The notes: generated by a model from the letters alone, not told the origin. Numbered from the stretch's first letter, positions 53,165 to 62,106 are shown. The stretch is 64,000 nt of DNA from Synechococcus sp. PCC 7502 (GCF_000317085.1 NC_019702.1:402394-466393); one strand, 5' to 3'. Program-made: numbers and translations.

Positions 53165-54193
53165 ATGTCAGCTCGATTTAGATCGCTTTTATATTACTTG
53201 CTCACAAGGTTGGTGTTGGCTCCATTGCTTTTATGGGCGATCGCTAGCTTGGTTTTTGTGTTAATGCGGGCAACTCCGGGTGATCCTGTGGATGGAATTT
53301 TAGGAGCAAAGGCTCCATTGGTGGTAAAAAATGCTTTGCGGATTAAGTTAGGTTTAGCAGGCTCGTGGGGTGAGCAGTATTTAAGGTACATGGGAGATTT
53401 ACTGCATGGCAATTTAGGAGAATCTCTGACTAGCTCGGGAACTAAGGTTACGGAAATTATTGGTAATTTTTTCCCTGCTACGGTGGAACTGGCATTTTAT
53501 AGTATGGCGATCGCCTTAATTGTGGGGGTAAGTATTGGAGCGATCGCTGCCTTAAAACCGAATACAGGTTGGGATTTATTTGGCAGATTGTTTGGAATTA
53601 TTACCTATTCATTGCCATTGTTTTGGATGGGGATGGTGTTGCAGTTAATTTTATCAGTACAGTTGGGCTGGTTTCCCATTGGCACTAGATTTCCTGCAAC
53701 GATGACTCCACCAGAATTTATCACTGGTTTATTTACCGTTGACTCTTTGCTCAAAGGTGATATAGACTCATTTTTTACAAGTTTGCATTACCTATGTTTA
53801 CCTGCTTTGAGTCTGGGGGTTGTGATTAGTGGTATTTTTGAACGGATTGTGCGCGTGAATTTAAAAGATACGTTGCGATCAGATTATGTGGAAGCAGCGA
53901 TCGCTAGGGGGGTGAATTCTCGTTCTGTACTAATTAATCATGCCTTAAAAAATGCTCTAATTCCTGTAATTACGGTGATGGGCTTGACCTTTGCTTCTTT
54001 ATTAGGTGGCGCAGTTTTAACTGAGGTAACTTTTTCTTATCCGGGGTTAGCAAATCGCCTATTTCAAGCTCTAGTAGCCCGTGATTACCCTGTGGTGCAG
54101 GGAGTGGTAATTATGTTTGCCCTAATTGTCGTGATTGTAAGTATTGCGATCGATTTAATTAATGCGTGGATAGATCCTCGTATTCGGTATTAG
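53165..54193 (+). CDS. Oligopeptide ABC transporter permease (DppB-like)
   Basis: A 342-residue inner-membrane permease. LVLAPLLLWAIASLVFVLMRATPGDP is the DppB/OppB start, with LGLAGSWGEQYLRYMGDLLHGNLGESLTSSGTKVTEIIGNFFPATVELAF, and the EAA loop DYVEAAIARGVNSRSVLINHALKNALIPVITVMG. It ends with the usual DLINAWIDPRIRY. Usually it pairs with DppC, DppD/F and a binding protein, but none is nearby. The last 35 bases overlap the 3' end of the convergent DUF502 gene. Confidence 0.92.
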   Translation: MSARFRSLLYYLLTRLVLAPLLLWAIASLVFVLMRATPGDPVDGILGAKAPLVVKNALRIKLGLAGSWGEQYLRYMGDLLHGNLGESLTSSGTKVTEIIGNFFPATVELAFYSMAIALIVGVSIGAIAALKPNTGWDLFGRLFGIITYSLPLFWMGMVLQLILSVQLGWFPIGTRFPATMTPPEFITGLFTVDSLLKGDIDSFFTSLHYLCLPALSLGVVISGIFERIVRVNLKDTLRSDYVEAAIARGVNSRSVLINHALKNALIPVITVMGLTFASLLGGAVLTEVTFSYPGLANRLFQALVARDYPVVQGVVIMFALIVVIVSIAIDLINAWIDPRIRY

Positions 54194-54908
54194 GAATAGC
54201 CAGGGGAGCGAGAGGAGTTTTGAGATTATAGTCCTTAGCTTCTGGAGTCACAATTCCACCCGATACAATAATTTTAAACGCGTCTTCCACAGGCATAGAA
54301 AGGTTAATTACATCAACTTCTGGCACAATTACATACCAGCCAGTAGTGGGATTAGGGGTTGTGGGTAAAAATACGCTGATCATATTTTGTGGCATGGCAT
54401 TGGCAATTTCTCCACCTAAGGAACCAGTCACAAACCCTAAAGCCCATAAACCCGGACGAGGATATTCGACTAAGACTACTCGGCGGAACTTATTGCCAGT
54501 ATCAGTCAGTAAAGTACCAAGCAGTTGTTTTAAGGTTTTATAGACATCTCCAGCAAGGGGAATGGACTGTACGAAAGCTTCACCTGTTCTGAGGAGCCAC
54601 TGCCCCACAAAGTTACGAGCCATCAAGCCAACTAAAACTATTCCCAGTAAAGGCACCGCTAAACCTACTGCCAAGTTAATCAGGTTGACAAGGAGGGGAT
54701 CGAGACTGACAAAGGGATTAAGCCGTTTGGGAATGCGGGTAAGCAGATCAATACTATAGGTGGTTAGGCTAAAAGTAACCCAGATGGTGGTAGCAAGGGG
54801 AATGATTACTAGTAATCCGGCAATTAGATCATTTTTTAATGCTTGTAAAAAGCGATTTGGGGTATCTGGTTTTAAGTTACTTTTTCTTGGGCTCATATTG
54901 TTTTCCAT
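54159..54908 (-). CDS. DUF502 family membrane protein
   Basis: A 249-residue membrane protein of the DUF502 family. After a short basic N-terminus come two helices (about residues 29-52 and 75-95), AVPLLGIVLVGLMARNFVGQWLLRTGEAFVQSIPLAGDVYKTLKQLLGTL, and the characteristic FLPTTPNPTTGWYVIVPEVDVINLSMPVEDAFKIIVSGGIVTPE. Function is unknown; plant homologues (COV1-like) act in vascular patterning. Its tail overlaps the DppB-like gene by 35 bases on the other strand. Confidence 0.9.
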   Translation of the reverse strand: MENNMSPRKSNLKPDTPNRFLQALKNDLIAGLLVIIPLATTIWVTFSLTTYSIDLLTRIPKRLNPFVSLDPLLVNLINLAVGLAVPLLGIVLVGLMARNFVGQWLLRTGEAFVQSIPLAGDVYKTLKQLLGTLLTDTGNKFRRVVLVEYPRPGLWALGFVTGSLGGEIANAMPQNMISVFLPTTPNPTTGWYVIVPEVDVINLSMPVEDAFKIIVSGGIVTPEAKDYNLKTPLAPLAIPNTEYEDLSTH

Positions 54909-55143
54909 TTATTTTTACATTGGTACCTGATCAGATGACTAAAAGAATATAAAAAGTTGCTGGAGCCTCACTGCAATCGATTTAATAGGATGAAGTTGAT
55001 ATGATGTTTCCTGCCTTTTAGTATTTAAACTTAAATTTAGAGTTAACTTTAAAATTAAATTTAGAATTTAGACGGACTTTATTAAGTATAGCTTTGTGTA
55101 CTTTTATGAAGTGTTGTAAATCAAGAATATCTCAAACCCATTA

Positions 55144-55584
55144 ATGTTACAAGTTGCTTTAGTTTATCCCCAAATTCCCCCTAATACTGGCAATATTGCC
55201 CGCACCTGTGCTGCGACTAAAACCCGCTTACATTTGGTAGAGCCTTTGGGGTTTGAAATTAGCGATCGCGCCCTAAAAAGAGCAGGTTTAGACTATTGGC
55301 AATATACAGATTTACAGATTCATGCCAATTTAGAATCTTTGGCGGCGGTGGCGGGTCGATGGGTCTGTTTTTCGGCAAGGGGGAAGCATGATTTTCGGAA
55401 ATTTGAGTTTACAGAGCAGGATATTTTACTATTTGGTAGTGAAACTAGTGGACTGCCCCCAGAGGTTTTAGCTCAAAATTTGACTGTGGCAATTCCCATG
55501 GATCATCCCAAGGTGCGGAGCTTGAATTTATCGGTGAGTGTGGCGATCGCTTTGTTTGAGGCACGGAGACAGTTAAATCTGTAA
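55144..55584 (+). CDS. trmL: tRNA (cytidine(34)-2'-O)-methyltransferase TrmL
   Basis: A 146-residue SPOUT methyltransferase that 2'-O-methylates the wobble base of certain tRNA-Leu. VALVYPQIPPNTGNIARTCAATKTRLHLVEPLGF opens the fold; ILLFGSETSGLPPEVL is the AdoMet-binding knot; IPMDHPKVRSLNLSVSVAIALFEARRQ closes it. It is monocistronic and convergent with a gene of unknown function 8 bases away. Confidence 0.95.
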   Translation: MLQVALVYPQIPPNTGNIARTCAATKTRLHLVEPLGFEISDRALKRAGLDYWQYTDLQIHANLESLAAVAGRWVCFSARGKHDFRKFEFTEQDILLFGSETSGLPPEVLAQNLTVAIPMDHPKVRSLNLSVSVAIALFEARRQLNL

Positions 55585-55591
55585 TTTATTT

Positions 55592-56419
55592 TTATTTCAC
55601 ATCTAATTCTGAAATTAAATCAGTTACTGCTTGCAGGCATTGTTGGGGTTGATCGATAACTTCGGCTAGGTTAAAACTAACGACGATCCAGCCCGAATTG
55701 AGTAAATAGGTGTGGGAGATTTTTTGCTGTTCTTTGAGAATTGGATCATTAGGCTCATCAATGGCGATCGCTAGATGCAGATTACTCACTGGGTCGATGT
55801 AGGTAAATTCAGGACTATAGATATAGTTAAATCCGGGAATTGGAATAGTTACGCCTCTGTAAAAATTTTTGGAAAGATGCTTGGATAGTTTGTGGTTGAG
55901 GGCTTGGGCAAATGCCGATGAGTCATTGCTTGAAATTTCTGTATCTGTGTTTTCATTGGCGGCTAAAGCTTTCTGGGCAATTTTGCCGTTAGTACTTTTA
56001 AGAACTTCTAAAATCTTGGGCTGACGAAAGACTCTCAAATACTCAGCAGTGCGAGTCTGGGCGTTTTTTTGTTCATGTTCACTGTGGCGGCGGGAGTAGG
56101 AAGCAAGCAGGATAAAGTAGTTTTCGGTTAGGGCTGTATGATCACGCAAACGACTTTTATAGGTCAGATATTGAATCTGGAGTCGCCAGATAATTGTCCC
56201 TAACCCAAATAGCAAAATGATAACAATAAAGCCAGGATTAATAAAATTACCAACAAAGCCTACAACTGCCATAAGACTAATAATAGCGATCGCTCCTTGG
56301 ATAATATTTACTGGTTCTGGGGCGGCAGGGGGTGGGGTAGGGGGAACCTCGGCAAAGGTAAAAACAGGTGGTAACTCACGCATTACCTTTTGGATTGGAA
56401 TTGGAATTTGGATGTGCAT
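55592..56419 (-). CDS. Two-TM protein with a nuclease-like C-terminal domain
   Basis: A 275-residue protein. A Pro-rich start (TPPPAAPEP) precedes two membrane helices (about residues 37-58 and 62-80). The C-terminal half, from FYRGVTIPIPGFNYIYSPEFTYIDPVSNLHLAIAIDEP to LNSGWIVVSFNLAEV, resembles restriction-endonuclease-like folds of the DUF559/Vsr kind: an E/D-x(n)-D-E pattern before a GWxVxxF strand. The catalytic residues are not proven. The family is not recognised with confidence. Confidence 0.6.
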   Translation of the reverse strand: MHIQIPIPIQKVMRELPPVFTFAEVPPTPPPAAPEPVNIIQGAIAIISLMAVVGFVGNFINPGFIVIILLFGLGTIIWRLQIQYLTYKSRLRDHTALTENYFILLASYSRRHSEHEQKNAQTRTAEYLRVFRQPKILEVLKSTNGKIAQKALAANENTDTEISSNDSSAFAQALNHKLSKHLSKNFYRGVTIPIPGFNYIYSPEFTYIDPVSNLHLAIAIDEPNDPILKEQQKISHTYLLNSGWIVVSFNLAEVIDQPQQCLQAVTDLISELDVK

Positions 56420-56461
56420 AGCCCAAGGTTTTGAATTGATGCAATTTTAGCTTACAAATAA

Positions 56462-57139
56462 TCAGGGCAAATATTCAGGCAGGTTGATATAGCCAGATGC
56501 GAGAGTATGTAGAAGTTTTTGCGTGACTTGTAATGACAAAATACTTAAGGATTTGGATAGGTCAGAGCGATCGCTTGCTTCGCAAAATAAGCTAGTTAAC
56601 TGCTGACTTAGTTTAATAGCTTGGGGATGAGATAGATTAGTCAAGGTTTCGGCGATTGCAATTAGATTCAAGCCTAGAGAAATAGAACCAATGGGAGCAA
56701 AGATATGGGGGTAGGTGCTTGCTAGTCTGAGTAAGGAGCAGCAGCGGGCATAGGCATATTGTGTATAGGTAAATTGCGGAAAATTTTGGAAATTCGGAGT
56801 GTAGTTTAGTCTGAGATCAGCATCTGCTAGTTGTTCTAGGCAAGCTTGAATATAGGAATCTGTGAGCGTAAAGTTAAGCATTCCCTGATCTGTTACTGCG
56901 ATCCTTAGCTGAGAATTTAGCTGATAGTTTAAAAATATAGATTGCTGTAGGGTTTGAGCAATTTCTAAGGGTGATTTCTGGAGTTTTGAGCTTACATGAT
57001 GGGCGATCGCTGAGGTGTAATGGCAGTCATAATCGGGATAGCAAAATCTGACGGGAATTAACTCACGTTCATAGTTATCAATTTGAGCAAGTCCTAAGGT
57101 TAAAATTTGTCTGATTTGCTCAGTTGGAAATAAAAACAT
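56462..57139 (-). CDS. ArgRS-like protein lacking the catalytic core (DALR domain)
   Basis: A 225-residue protein whose N-terminus matches the extra N-terminal domain of arginyl-tRNA synthetase (DCHYTSAIAHHVSSKLQKSPLEIAQTLQQSI, compare the usual DYQxNxAMxLAKxLxxxPxxIA). Its C-terminus has TYTQYAYARCCSLLRLA, the DALR anticodon-binding motif (VQYAHARxxSILRxA). No HIGH or KMSKS, and no room for a Rossmann catalytic core. It is a compact tRNA-binding-like derivative; a regulatory or chaperone role is speculative. It precedes nothing obvious; mazEF lie upstream. Confidence 0.72.
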   Translation of the reverse strand: MFLFPTEQIRQILTLGLAQIDNYERELIPVRFCYPDYDCHYTSAIAHHVSSKLQKSPLEIAQTLQQSIFLNYQLNSQLRIAVTDQGMLNFTLTDSYIQACLEQLADADLRLNYTPNFQNFPQFTYTQYAYARCCSLLRLASTYPHIFAPIGSISLGLNLIAIAETLTNLSHPQAIKLSQQLTSLFCEASDRSDLSKSLSILSLQVTQKLLHTLASGYINLPEYLP

Positions 57140-57176
57140 TATTGCCGTGGTTACTCTAAATGCTCTTTAAGACTAT

Positions 57177-57512
57177 TTATAAAACTAATGGCTCTATCCT
57201 TGCTAATACTTCTTCCATTAATTCCATCGATATTCGCTCTATCAAAAAAGCTCCTCTAGCTTTCCAGTCAAGGCTCTTGATTTGATCGCAAAGAACCACG
57301 CCGTAGGTTTGTAAGCCTTCAGGTAATAACACCTCAAAATTCAAACCCTTTTGCTTGCTGGTTATCGGACAAATAATTGCTAATGAAGATAGTCGGTTAT
57401 ATGAACTTGGAGAAATTACTAAGGCAGGTCTGAATCCAGCTTGCTCTGAACCTATCTGAGGAGAAAAGTTGATTTTGAGAATATCGCCACGTTCAGGTAT
57501 ATAGCTGCTCAA
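57177..57512 (-). CDS. mazF: MazF/PemK-type mRNA interferase toxin
   Basis: A 111-residue toxin. The PemK fold is clear: RGDILKINFSPQIGSEQAGFRPALVISPSSYN with conserved R and P-x-S/T region, then LAIICPITSKQKGLNFEVLLPE, then GVVLCDQIKSLDWKARGA. These family members cut mRNA sequence-specifically. The start overlaps the antitoxin stop by 4 bases (ATGA). The role is part of a type II toxin-antitoxin module. Confidence 0.93.
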   Translation of the reverse strand: MSSYIPERGDILKINFSPQIGSEQAGFRPALVISPSSYNRLSSLAIICPITSKQKGLNFEVLLPEGLQTYGVVLCDQIKSLDWKARGAFLIERISMELMEEVLARIEPLVL

Positions 57513-57751
57513 AGGATTTCTTGCCCAATGGCATTGCCTGTGGAAATTTCTAGATGAAAATGCTCAGGAGTCATATCTTTCAATAGTTCCTCTAGGGTAT
57601 ATTTTTTGCGTTTCAATGGAGCGATCGTCAAGCAATTATCTGATACGGAGATACTTACAGAGCTTCCTTCTTGGAGTTGAAGGCTCTCAGCTATATGTTT
57701 AGGTATGCGAAAGGCAAGACTGTTTCCCCATTTGGAAATTGTGGCTTTCAT
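57509..57751 (-). CDS. mazE: MazE/AbrB-type antitoxin
   Basis: An 80-residue antitoxin. MKATISKWGNSLAFRIPKHIAESLQLQEGSSVSISVSDNCLTIAP is the swapped-hairpin AbrB DNA-binding domain; the C-terminal YTLEELLKDMTPEHFHLEISTG segment binds the toxin. It precedes mazF with a 4-base overlap. A dyad just upstream is a candidate autoregulation site. Confidence 0.93.
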   Translation of the reverse strand: MKATISKWGNSLAFRIPKHIAESLQLQEGSSVSISVSDNCLTIAPLKRKKYTLEELLKDMTPEHFHLEISTGNAIGQEIL

Positions 57752-57762
57752 TCTGTTTAATC

Positions 57763-57785
57763 TAGTATCTACACTGTATATACTA
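57763..57785 (-). promoter_or_regulatory. Candidate mazEF operator
   Basis: TAGTAT and ATACTA form perfect 6-bp arms 11 bases apart, ending 12 bases before the mazE ATG. An inverted repeat here fits antitoxin autoregulation; the identification rests on position and symmetry. Confidence 0.45.
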
Positions 57786-57858
57786 ATCTAAATGCTTGGT
57801 TATACAACTTAAGTTCAACTAAAAATTGCTGTAAGAATATCAATGTGAGTCCAGTTAG

Positions 57859-59331
57859 ATGCTAGCCATCAAATTATTAAGCACATTAATAAACACCAAG
57901 CTAACCAGAATTATCGCTTTAATTGGGATTTGTGCCTATGCCAATCCATCATGGGGTATTTGTGTGGTTGATTTGCCAACGAAGATCGCAGGAATTGTGC
58001 AAACTCCACAACTAAAATCAGCAAGAGTGGGGGTATATGCAAGTAAGTTAGATAATTTAGCTAACCCAATTGTGAATATTGATGGGGATAAATATTTTAC
58101 GCCCGCTTCTAATCTTAAGTTATTCACCACGGCGGCGGCTTTGGAAATTCTGGGGAAGGGCGATCGCATTAAAACCAGTTTATGGCTAGATCAAAACCGA
58201 GAAACTCTATGGTTAAAAGTTGAGGGTGATCCTAGTTTTACCGAGGATAATTTAAAGTCTCTGGTGAAATCTCTAGCTCAATACCTACACGTCAATGGGA
58301 TTAGGGCAATCTCTGGCAATATTAAAACTTCTACTCAGATTAGAGGTTCAGGTATAGGGCAAGGCTGGCAGTGGGAAGATTTACAGGAAGATTATGCAGC
58401 GATCGCTAATGCCTTTATTCTGAATGAGAATGTTTTAGATTGGACAACTGCTCCGACTCGGATTAATCAACCGATTAAATTTAGTTGGGATCGCCCAGAT
58501 TTGGCACAGGGTTGGATCATTGATAATCGGGCTATTACGGTGGATGCTTCCATCCCAAATTCTTTAAAAATAGAGCGATCGCAAGGACAAAACAAACTCA
58601 TAATTACAGGTAACCTGCCCCAAAATACTCCACCTGAACTAGGTGCAACCGCCGTACCAGATTCTGAATCACATTTTTTGAGGCTCTTGCGATCGGAAAT
58701 GATCAAGCAGGGAATTAAATTTAAACCTGAACTTAAAAATCTATCTAAAAATTTGCTTGAAAATCAATCAATGCCAGCGATCGCTGTTGCCACTATTTTT
58801 TCACCTCCTCTAGCAGAATTGATTAATACAACTAATAAACAAAGTAATAATCTTTATGCTGAATCTTTACTCAATAGAATTGGCAGTTTTTCCAACCCAG
58901 ATTCAGAACTAGACTCAAGGGAACAAGGCATAGATATAATCACTAAGTTTTTAGCAGATAAAGGTATTTCCGCAATTGTTATGGCAGATGGTTCGGGGTT
59001 ATCAAATTTAAGTTTAGTCACTCCCAAGACGATCGCTCAACTTTTAACCATAATGAAAGATAATTCCATATTTCGAGACTCCTTACCGATCGCAGGTGTA
59101 GATGGAACCTTAAAAAATCGATTGCAATCCTTTAGTAATATTCAAGCTAAAACTGGAACTTTAACAGGTGTAGCAGCCTTGTCGGGCTATATCCAACCAC
59201 CTAAATATCCAGAAATTGGGTTTAGCATCATTATTAATAATTCCACCCTATCTAACCGTGAGCTAACTCAAAATTTAGATGCGATCGCCCAGCTATTAAG
59301 CTCCGTTGAAGTTTGTAATTCAGTACCTTGA
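57859..59331 (+). CDS. dacB: D-alanyl-D-alanine carboxypeptidase DacB (PBP4, S13)
   Basis: A 490-residue periplasmic PBP. The signal peptide covers about residues 14-33. SxxK is at S84-K87 (TPASNLKLFTT), the SxN box is in TNKQSNNLYAESLL, and the KTGT box is AKTGTLTGVAAL. The large insertion domain between the first and second motifs is typical of S13 peptidases. It trims D-Ala and may cleave peptidoglycan cross-links. It is monocistronic and divergent from mazEF. Confidence 0.95.
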   Translation: MLAIKLLSTLINTKLTRIIALIGICAYANPSWGICVVDLPTKIAGIVQTPQLKSARVGVYASKLDNLANPIVNIDGDKYFTPASNLKLFTTAAALEILGKGDRIKTSLWLDQNRETLWLKVEGDPSFTEDNLKSLVKSLAQYLHVNGIRAISGNIKTSTQIRGSGIGQGWQWEDLQEDYAAIANAFILNENVLDWTTAPTRINQPIKFSWDRPDLAQGWIIDNRAITVDASIPNSLKIERSQGQNKLIITGNLPQNTPPELGATAVPDSESHFLRLLRSEMIKQGIKFKPELKNLSKNLLENQSMPAIAVATIFSPPLAELINTTNKQSNNLYAESLLNRIGSFSNPDSELDSREQGIDIITKFLADKGISAIVMADGSGLSNLSLVTPKTIAQLLTIMKDNSIFRDSLPIAGVDGTLKNRLQSFSNIQAKTGTLTGVAALSGYIQPPKYPEIGFSIIINNSTLSNRELTQNLDAIAQLLSSVEVCNSVP

Positions 59332-59444
59332 CCTTGAGATTAAATATTTAGATTAAATATTGACAGGGAGATTATCGCCCCAATATGATTACCCAATTTC
59401 TTGGAGAAGGGAAGACTCTCTCGCCGATGTTCCGATCATCTTTT

Positions 59445-59768
59445 TTAGCTTTCCTCTAGCATCCATTCTAGCGATCTCAGTCCCAGTTGTAGTTCTAGGG
59501 GAATACCCACAGCTTTTCCGAGCCTAGGGCGTAATTTAGTGGTAGCGATAAAGTTTTTTACCTGCTCGATCGCTCCCCATTCATGTAGATGCGTAGCCAG
59601 ACTATCTAAATGCTCTAAATATTCCGCTTCTGATAAGGGAAATGATTGTTGTTCTAGGTACCGCCACATCACCTGTAGCCAAATACGTCCTTGACTGCGG
59701 CGGAGTTGCAAATCATAGGAATGTCCCCATTTAGTCTGAATAAGTTGCTGTAGGTCTCGACCATTCAT
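59445..59768 (-). CDS. DUF3067 family protein
   Basis: A 107-residue cyanobacterium/plastid-type DUF3067 protein. MNGRDLQQLIQTKWGHSYDLQLRRSQGRIWLQVMWRYLEQQSFPLSEAEYLEHLDSLATHL is the family core, and GKAVGIPLELQLGLRSLEWML closes it. The function is not known; the sequence is cytosolic. It is convergent with dacB and divergent from the polyphosphate glucokinase gene. Confidence 0.85.
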   Translation of the reverse strand: MNGRDLQQLIQTKWGHSYDLQLRRSQGRIWLQVMWRYLEQQSFPLSEAEYLEHLDSLATHLHEWGAIEQVKNFIATTKLRPRLGKAVGIPLELQLGLRSLEWMLEES

Positions 59769-59934
59769 GGTGCTAAGGGGTGATTTTATCGTATTCTATC
59801 TCAAGTTTATTATAGTTAAGGGCAATGCCTAGACTTAATGATTGCTTAAAATCGTGGCGGGTGCAAACAGGCTAGTATTCTAAATATTCTCAAGATGGGC
59901 TGTAAAGTTTAATTAGGTATCAAAAAATTAGGCT

Positions 59935-60651
59935 ATGGAAAAATTAACTCTAGCAATTGATGTCGGTGGTAGTGGGATCAAGTCGATGGTCTTAAAAGCA
60001 GATGGCACTCCCCATACCCAAAATCTGCGAGTTGAAACCCCAAAGCCAGCTAAACCAGAGCCAGTTATTGCGGCGATCGCCGATCTAGCTAATATCCACA
60101 AAGAGTTTAATCAAGTTTCTGTAGGATTTCCCGGAGTTGTGCGCCAAGGCATAACCAAAGGAGCAATTAATCTTCACCCCGATTGGGATAATTTTGATTT
60201 AGGCACTGTACTCTATGATCGACTGGGTAAACCTGTGCGAATAGCAAATGATGCTGATGTGCAAGGATTAGCAGCGATCGCAGGTAGAGGTACAGAGTTA
60301 GTCATTACCCTTGGTACAGGCTTCGGCTCGGCTTTATTTATTGACGGTCGACTAGTACCAAATCTGGAACTGGGGCAGCATCAGTTTCGCAGTGGCGATA
60401 CCTACGAAGATCGGCTAGGACAACGGGCATTTGATAAGGTTGGGCAAAAACTATGGAATCGAAGACTTAATAAAGCTATAGATGCGATCGCCAACCTTTT
60501 TAACTATGACTATCTATATATTGGTGGTGGTAATGCTAAAAAAATAGCACTGAAACTTCCAGAAAATGTCAAAATTGTACCGAATATATTTGGATTAATT
60601 GGGGGACTGGCTCTATGGTCATCACAATTAAATCACTGGGAACAATCTTAA
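59935..60651 (+). CDS. ppgK: Polyphosphate glucokinase (ROK family)
   Basis: A 238-residue ROK kinase. AIDVGGSGIKSMVLKADG is the phosphate-1 motif, SVGFPGVVRQG, HPDWDNFDL, IANDADVQGLAA and LGTGFGSALFIDG follow. Length, a tight ATP-grasp region and the absence of a ROK zinc-cysteine cluster match polyphosphate-dependent glucokinases rather than repressors. It phosphorylates glucose using polyphosphate, possibly with ATP. It is monocistronic. Confidence 0.82.
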   Translation: MEKLTLAIDVGGSGIKSMVLKADGTPHTQNLRVETPKPAKPEPVIAAIADLANIHKEFNQVSVGFPGVVRQGITKGAINLHPDWDNFDLGTVLYDRLGKPVRIANDADVQGLAAIAGRGTELVITLGTGFGSALFIDGRLVPNLELGQHQFRSGDTYEDRLGQRAFDKVGQKLWNRRLNKAIDAIANLFNYDYLYIGGGNAKKIALKLPENVKIVPNIFGLIGGLALWSSQLNHWEQS

Positions 60652-60736
60652 TCTGAGTTTCATCTTAAAACATAGGTTGCATAAGCCTCAAAATCAATGT
60701 AATTAAACCTTTGAGCCAATTTTTTGAGATACACCT

Positions 60737-61258
60737 ATGAAATTACCAATTCTTGCTGCTACAGCTATTTTAATCCTAGCCGCCCTACCTGCTCAGGCAC
60801 AGAGAAGATCTGAGCGCATCACCTGCTATCGAGAATGGAATGTGATTAGTTGCCCGGGCTATGGCGAGTTTACCATTCGTAATGATCGTAATAATAACTA
60901 CAGAAGGGATGACGATAACTATAGACCCTACGATAATAGTCGGTATAACGACATAAATGGACTACAGGCAATTAACCAAATCTACTTTGAAGTCCTAGGA
61001 CGCAGAACTGACTTAAGTGGAGCTAGAACCTATATCAATAATCTCAATAATGGTTGGACTTTGCAAAGGGTGCGTGCTGACGTTGCTTACTCCGCAGAGG
61101 CTGAACAGGTAATTAATCGAGCCTACCAAGAGATTCTGAGACGAGATGTTGATCCCAGTGGACTAGAGACTTATAAGCGGTTACTTGCTAATGGCGGCAC
61201 GATCGCAGATGTGAGACGAGAGTTAGCCAGAAGCCCAGAGGCTCGACTTAGATACTAG
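60737..61258 (+). CDS. Secreted DUF4214 repeat protein
   Basis: A 173-residue protein with a signal peptide (residues 1-21, AQA before QRRSE). A short Cys pair and an N/D/R/Y-rich low-complexity linker (about residues 52-75) precede two DUF4214-like repeats: INQIYFEVLGRRTDLSGARTYINNLNNGWTLQRVRADVAYSAEAEQ and INRAYQEILRRDVDPSGLETYKRLLANGGTIADVRRELARSPEA. DUF4214 is found in surface and adhesin-type proteins, often calcium-linked; the role here is open. A TPR gene follows after 32 bases. Confidence 0.88.
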   Translation: MKLPILAATAILILAALPAQAQRRSERITCYREWNVISCPGYGEFTIRNDRNNNYRRDDDNYRPYDNSRYNDINGLQAINQIYFEVLGRRTDLSGARTYINNLNNGWTLQRVRADVAYSAEAEQVINRAYQEILRRDVDPSGLETYKRLLANGGTIADVRRELARSPEARLRY

Positions 61259-61290
61259 ATAATTTAGATATGAGATTTAGCTACTAGACA

Positions 61291-62106
61291 ATGACAATAG
61301 AACATGTGGGTAGAATGCAAAAGCAAGCCGAAGCTTATTTATCACTAGATAAGCCCCTAAAAGCGATCGCCATCTATGAACAGATCATCAGCCAAGAACC
61401 AAACTTTGCACCTGCCCATAGTGAGTTAGCAAGGGTATTAGAATCTCAAGGTTGGTTAGAATTAGCCATACCCCATTATGCCCAAGCGTTGACCCTAGCC
61501 CCTAATAGTTATAGTTTGGATTCCCATCTTAATTTTGGCAAACTCCTGCACAGTCGGGGTAATATTGACGGGGCGATCTCCAGCTATCAACGTGCCATCA
61601 ATATCAATCCTCAGTATATTAGAGCCTATCAGACATGGGCAGAGACCTTAATCCAGTCACAAAGGCTAGATGAGGTATTAACATTGTATGCTCAAGCTGA
61701 ACTTTACGATCTTGATTTAATTGGTGCCAAGGACTATAGCGATTTGGGAATTGCCTATATTAACCAAGGAAAAGTCATAGAAGCGATTACCTGTTTTCAA
61801 AAATCTATTTCCATTCAGCCCAGCTATGCCAGTGCCCACTGCAACTTGGGGAATGCTTTATTACAGCAAAATAACTACAAGGAAGCACTTATTAGTTTTT
61901 ATGAAGCTTTGAGCATTGATCCCGAATTTGCCGAAGTATATTTTAACCTTGGCATTACTTTAACCAAAATTAATAGACACGATGAAGCTATCGCCTGTTT
62001 TGAAGCAGCCCTATCCCTAAATCCTGAATTTAAGGAGGCATATAGTAATCTAGGCTTCATGACCACCCAAGCCCCAAATTTATCGATCAATTCAAATGCA
62101 AGTTAA
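61291..62106 (+). CDS. TPR repeat protein
   Basis: A 271-residue cytosolic protein made of about seven tetratricopeptide repeats, e.g. GRMQKQAEAYLSLDKPLKAIAIYEQIISQEPNF and AYINQGKVIEAITCFQKSISIQPSYASAHCNLGNAL. The repeats run to near residue 255, with a short disordered tail. TPR arrays bind proteins; no partner is evident. It is 32 bases after the DUF4214 gene, so both may share a transcript. Confidence 0.9.
   Translation: MTIEHVGRMQKQAEAYLSLDKPLKAIAIYEQIISQEPNFAPAHSELARVLESQGWLELAIPHYAQALTLAPNSYSLDSHLNFGKLLHSRGNIDGAISSYQRAININPQYIRAYQTWAETLIQSQRLDEVLTLYAQAELYDLDLIGAKDYSDLGIAYINQGKVIEAITCFQKSISIQPSYASAHCNLGNALLQQNNYKEALISFYEALSIDPEFAEVYFNLGITLTKINRHDEAIACFEAALSLNPEFKEAYSNLGFMTTQAPNLSINSNAS

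Noticed and set aside
55020-55085. AT-rich imperfect repeats (AAATTTAGA-type)
   Set aside because: Short and degenerate; compatible with base composition alone.
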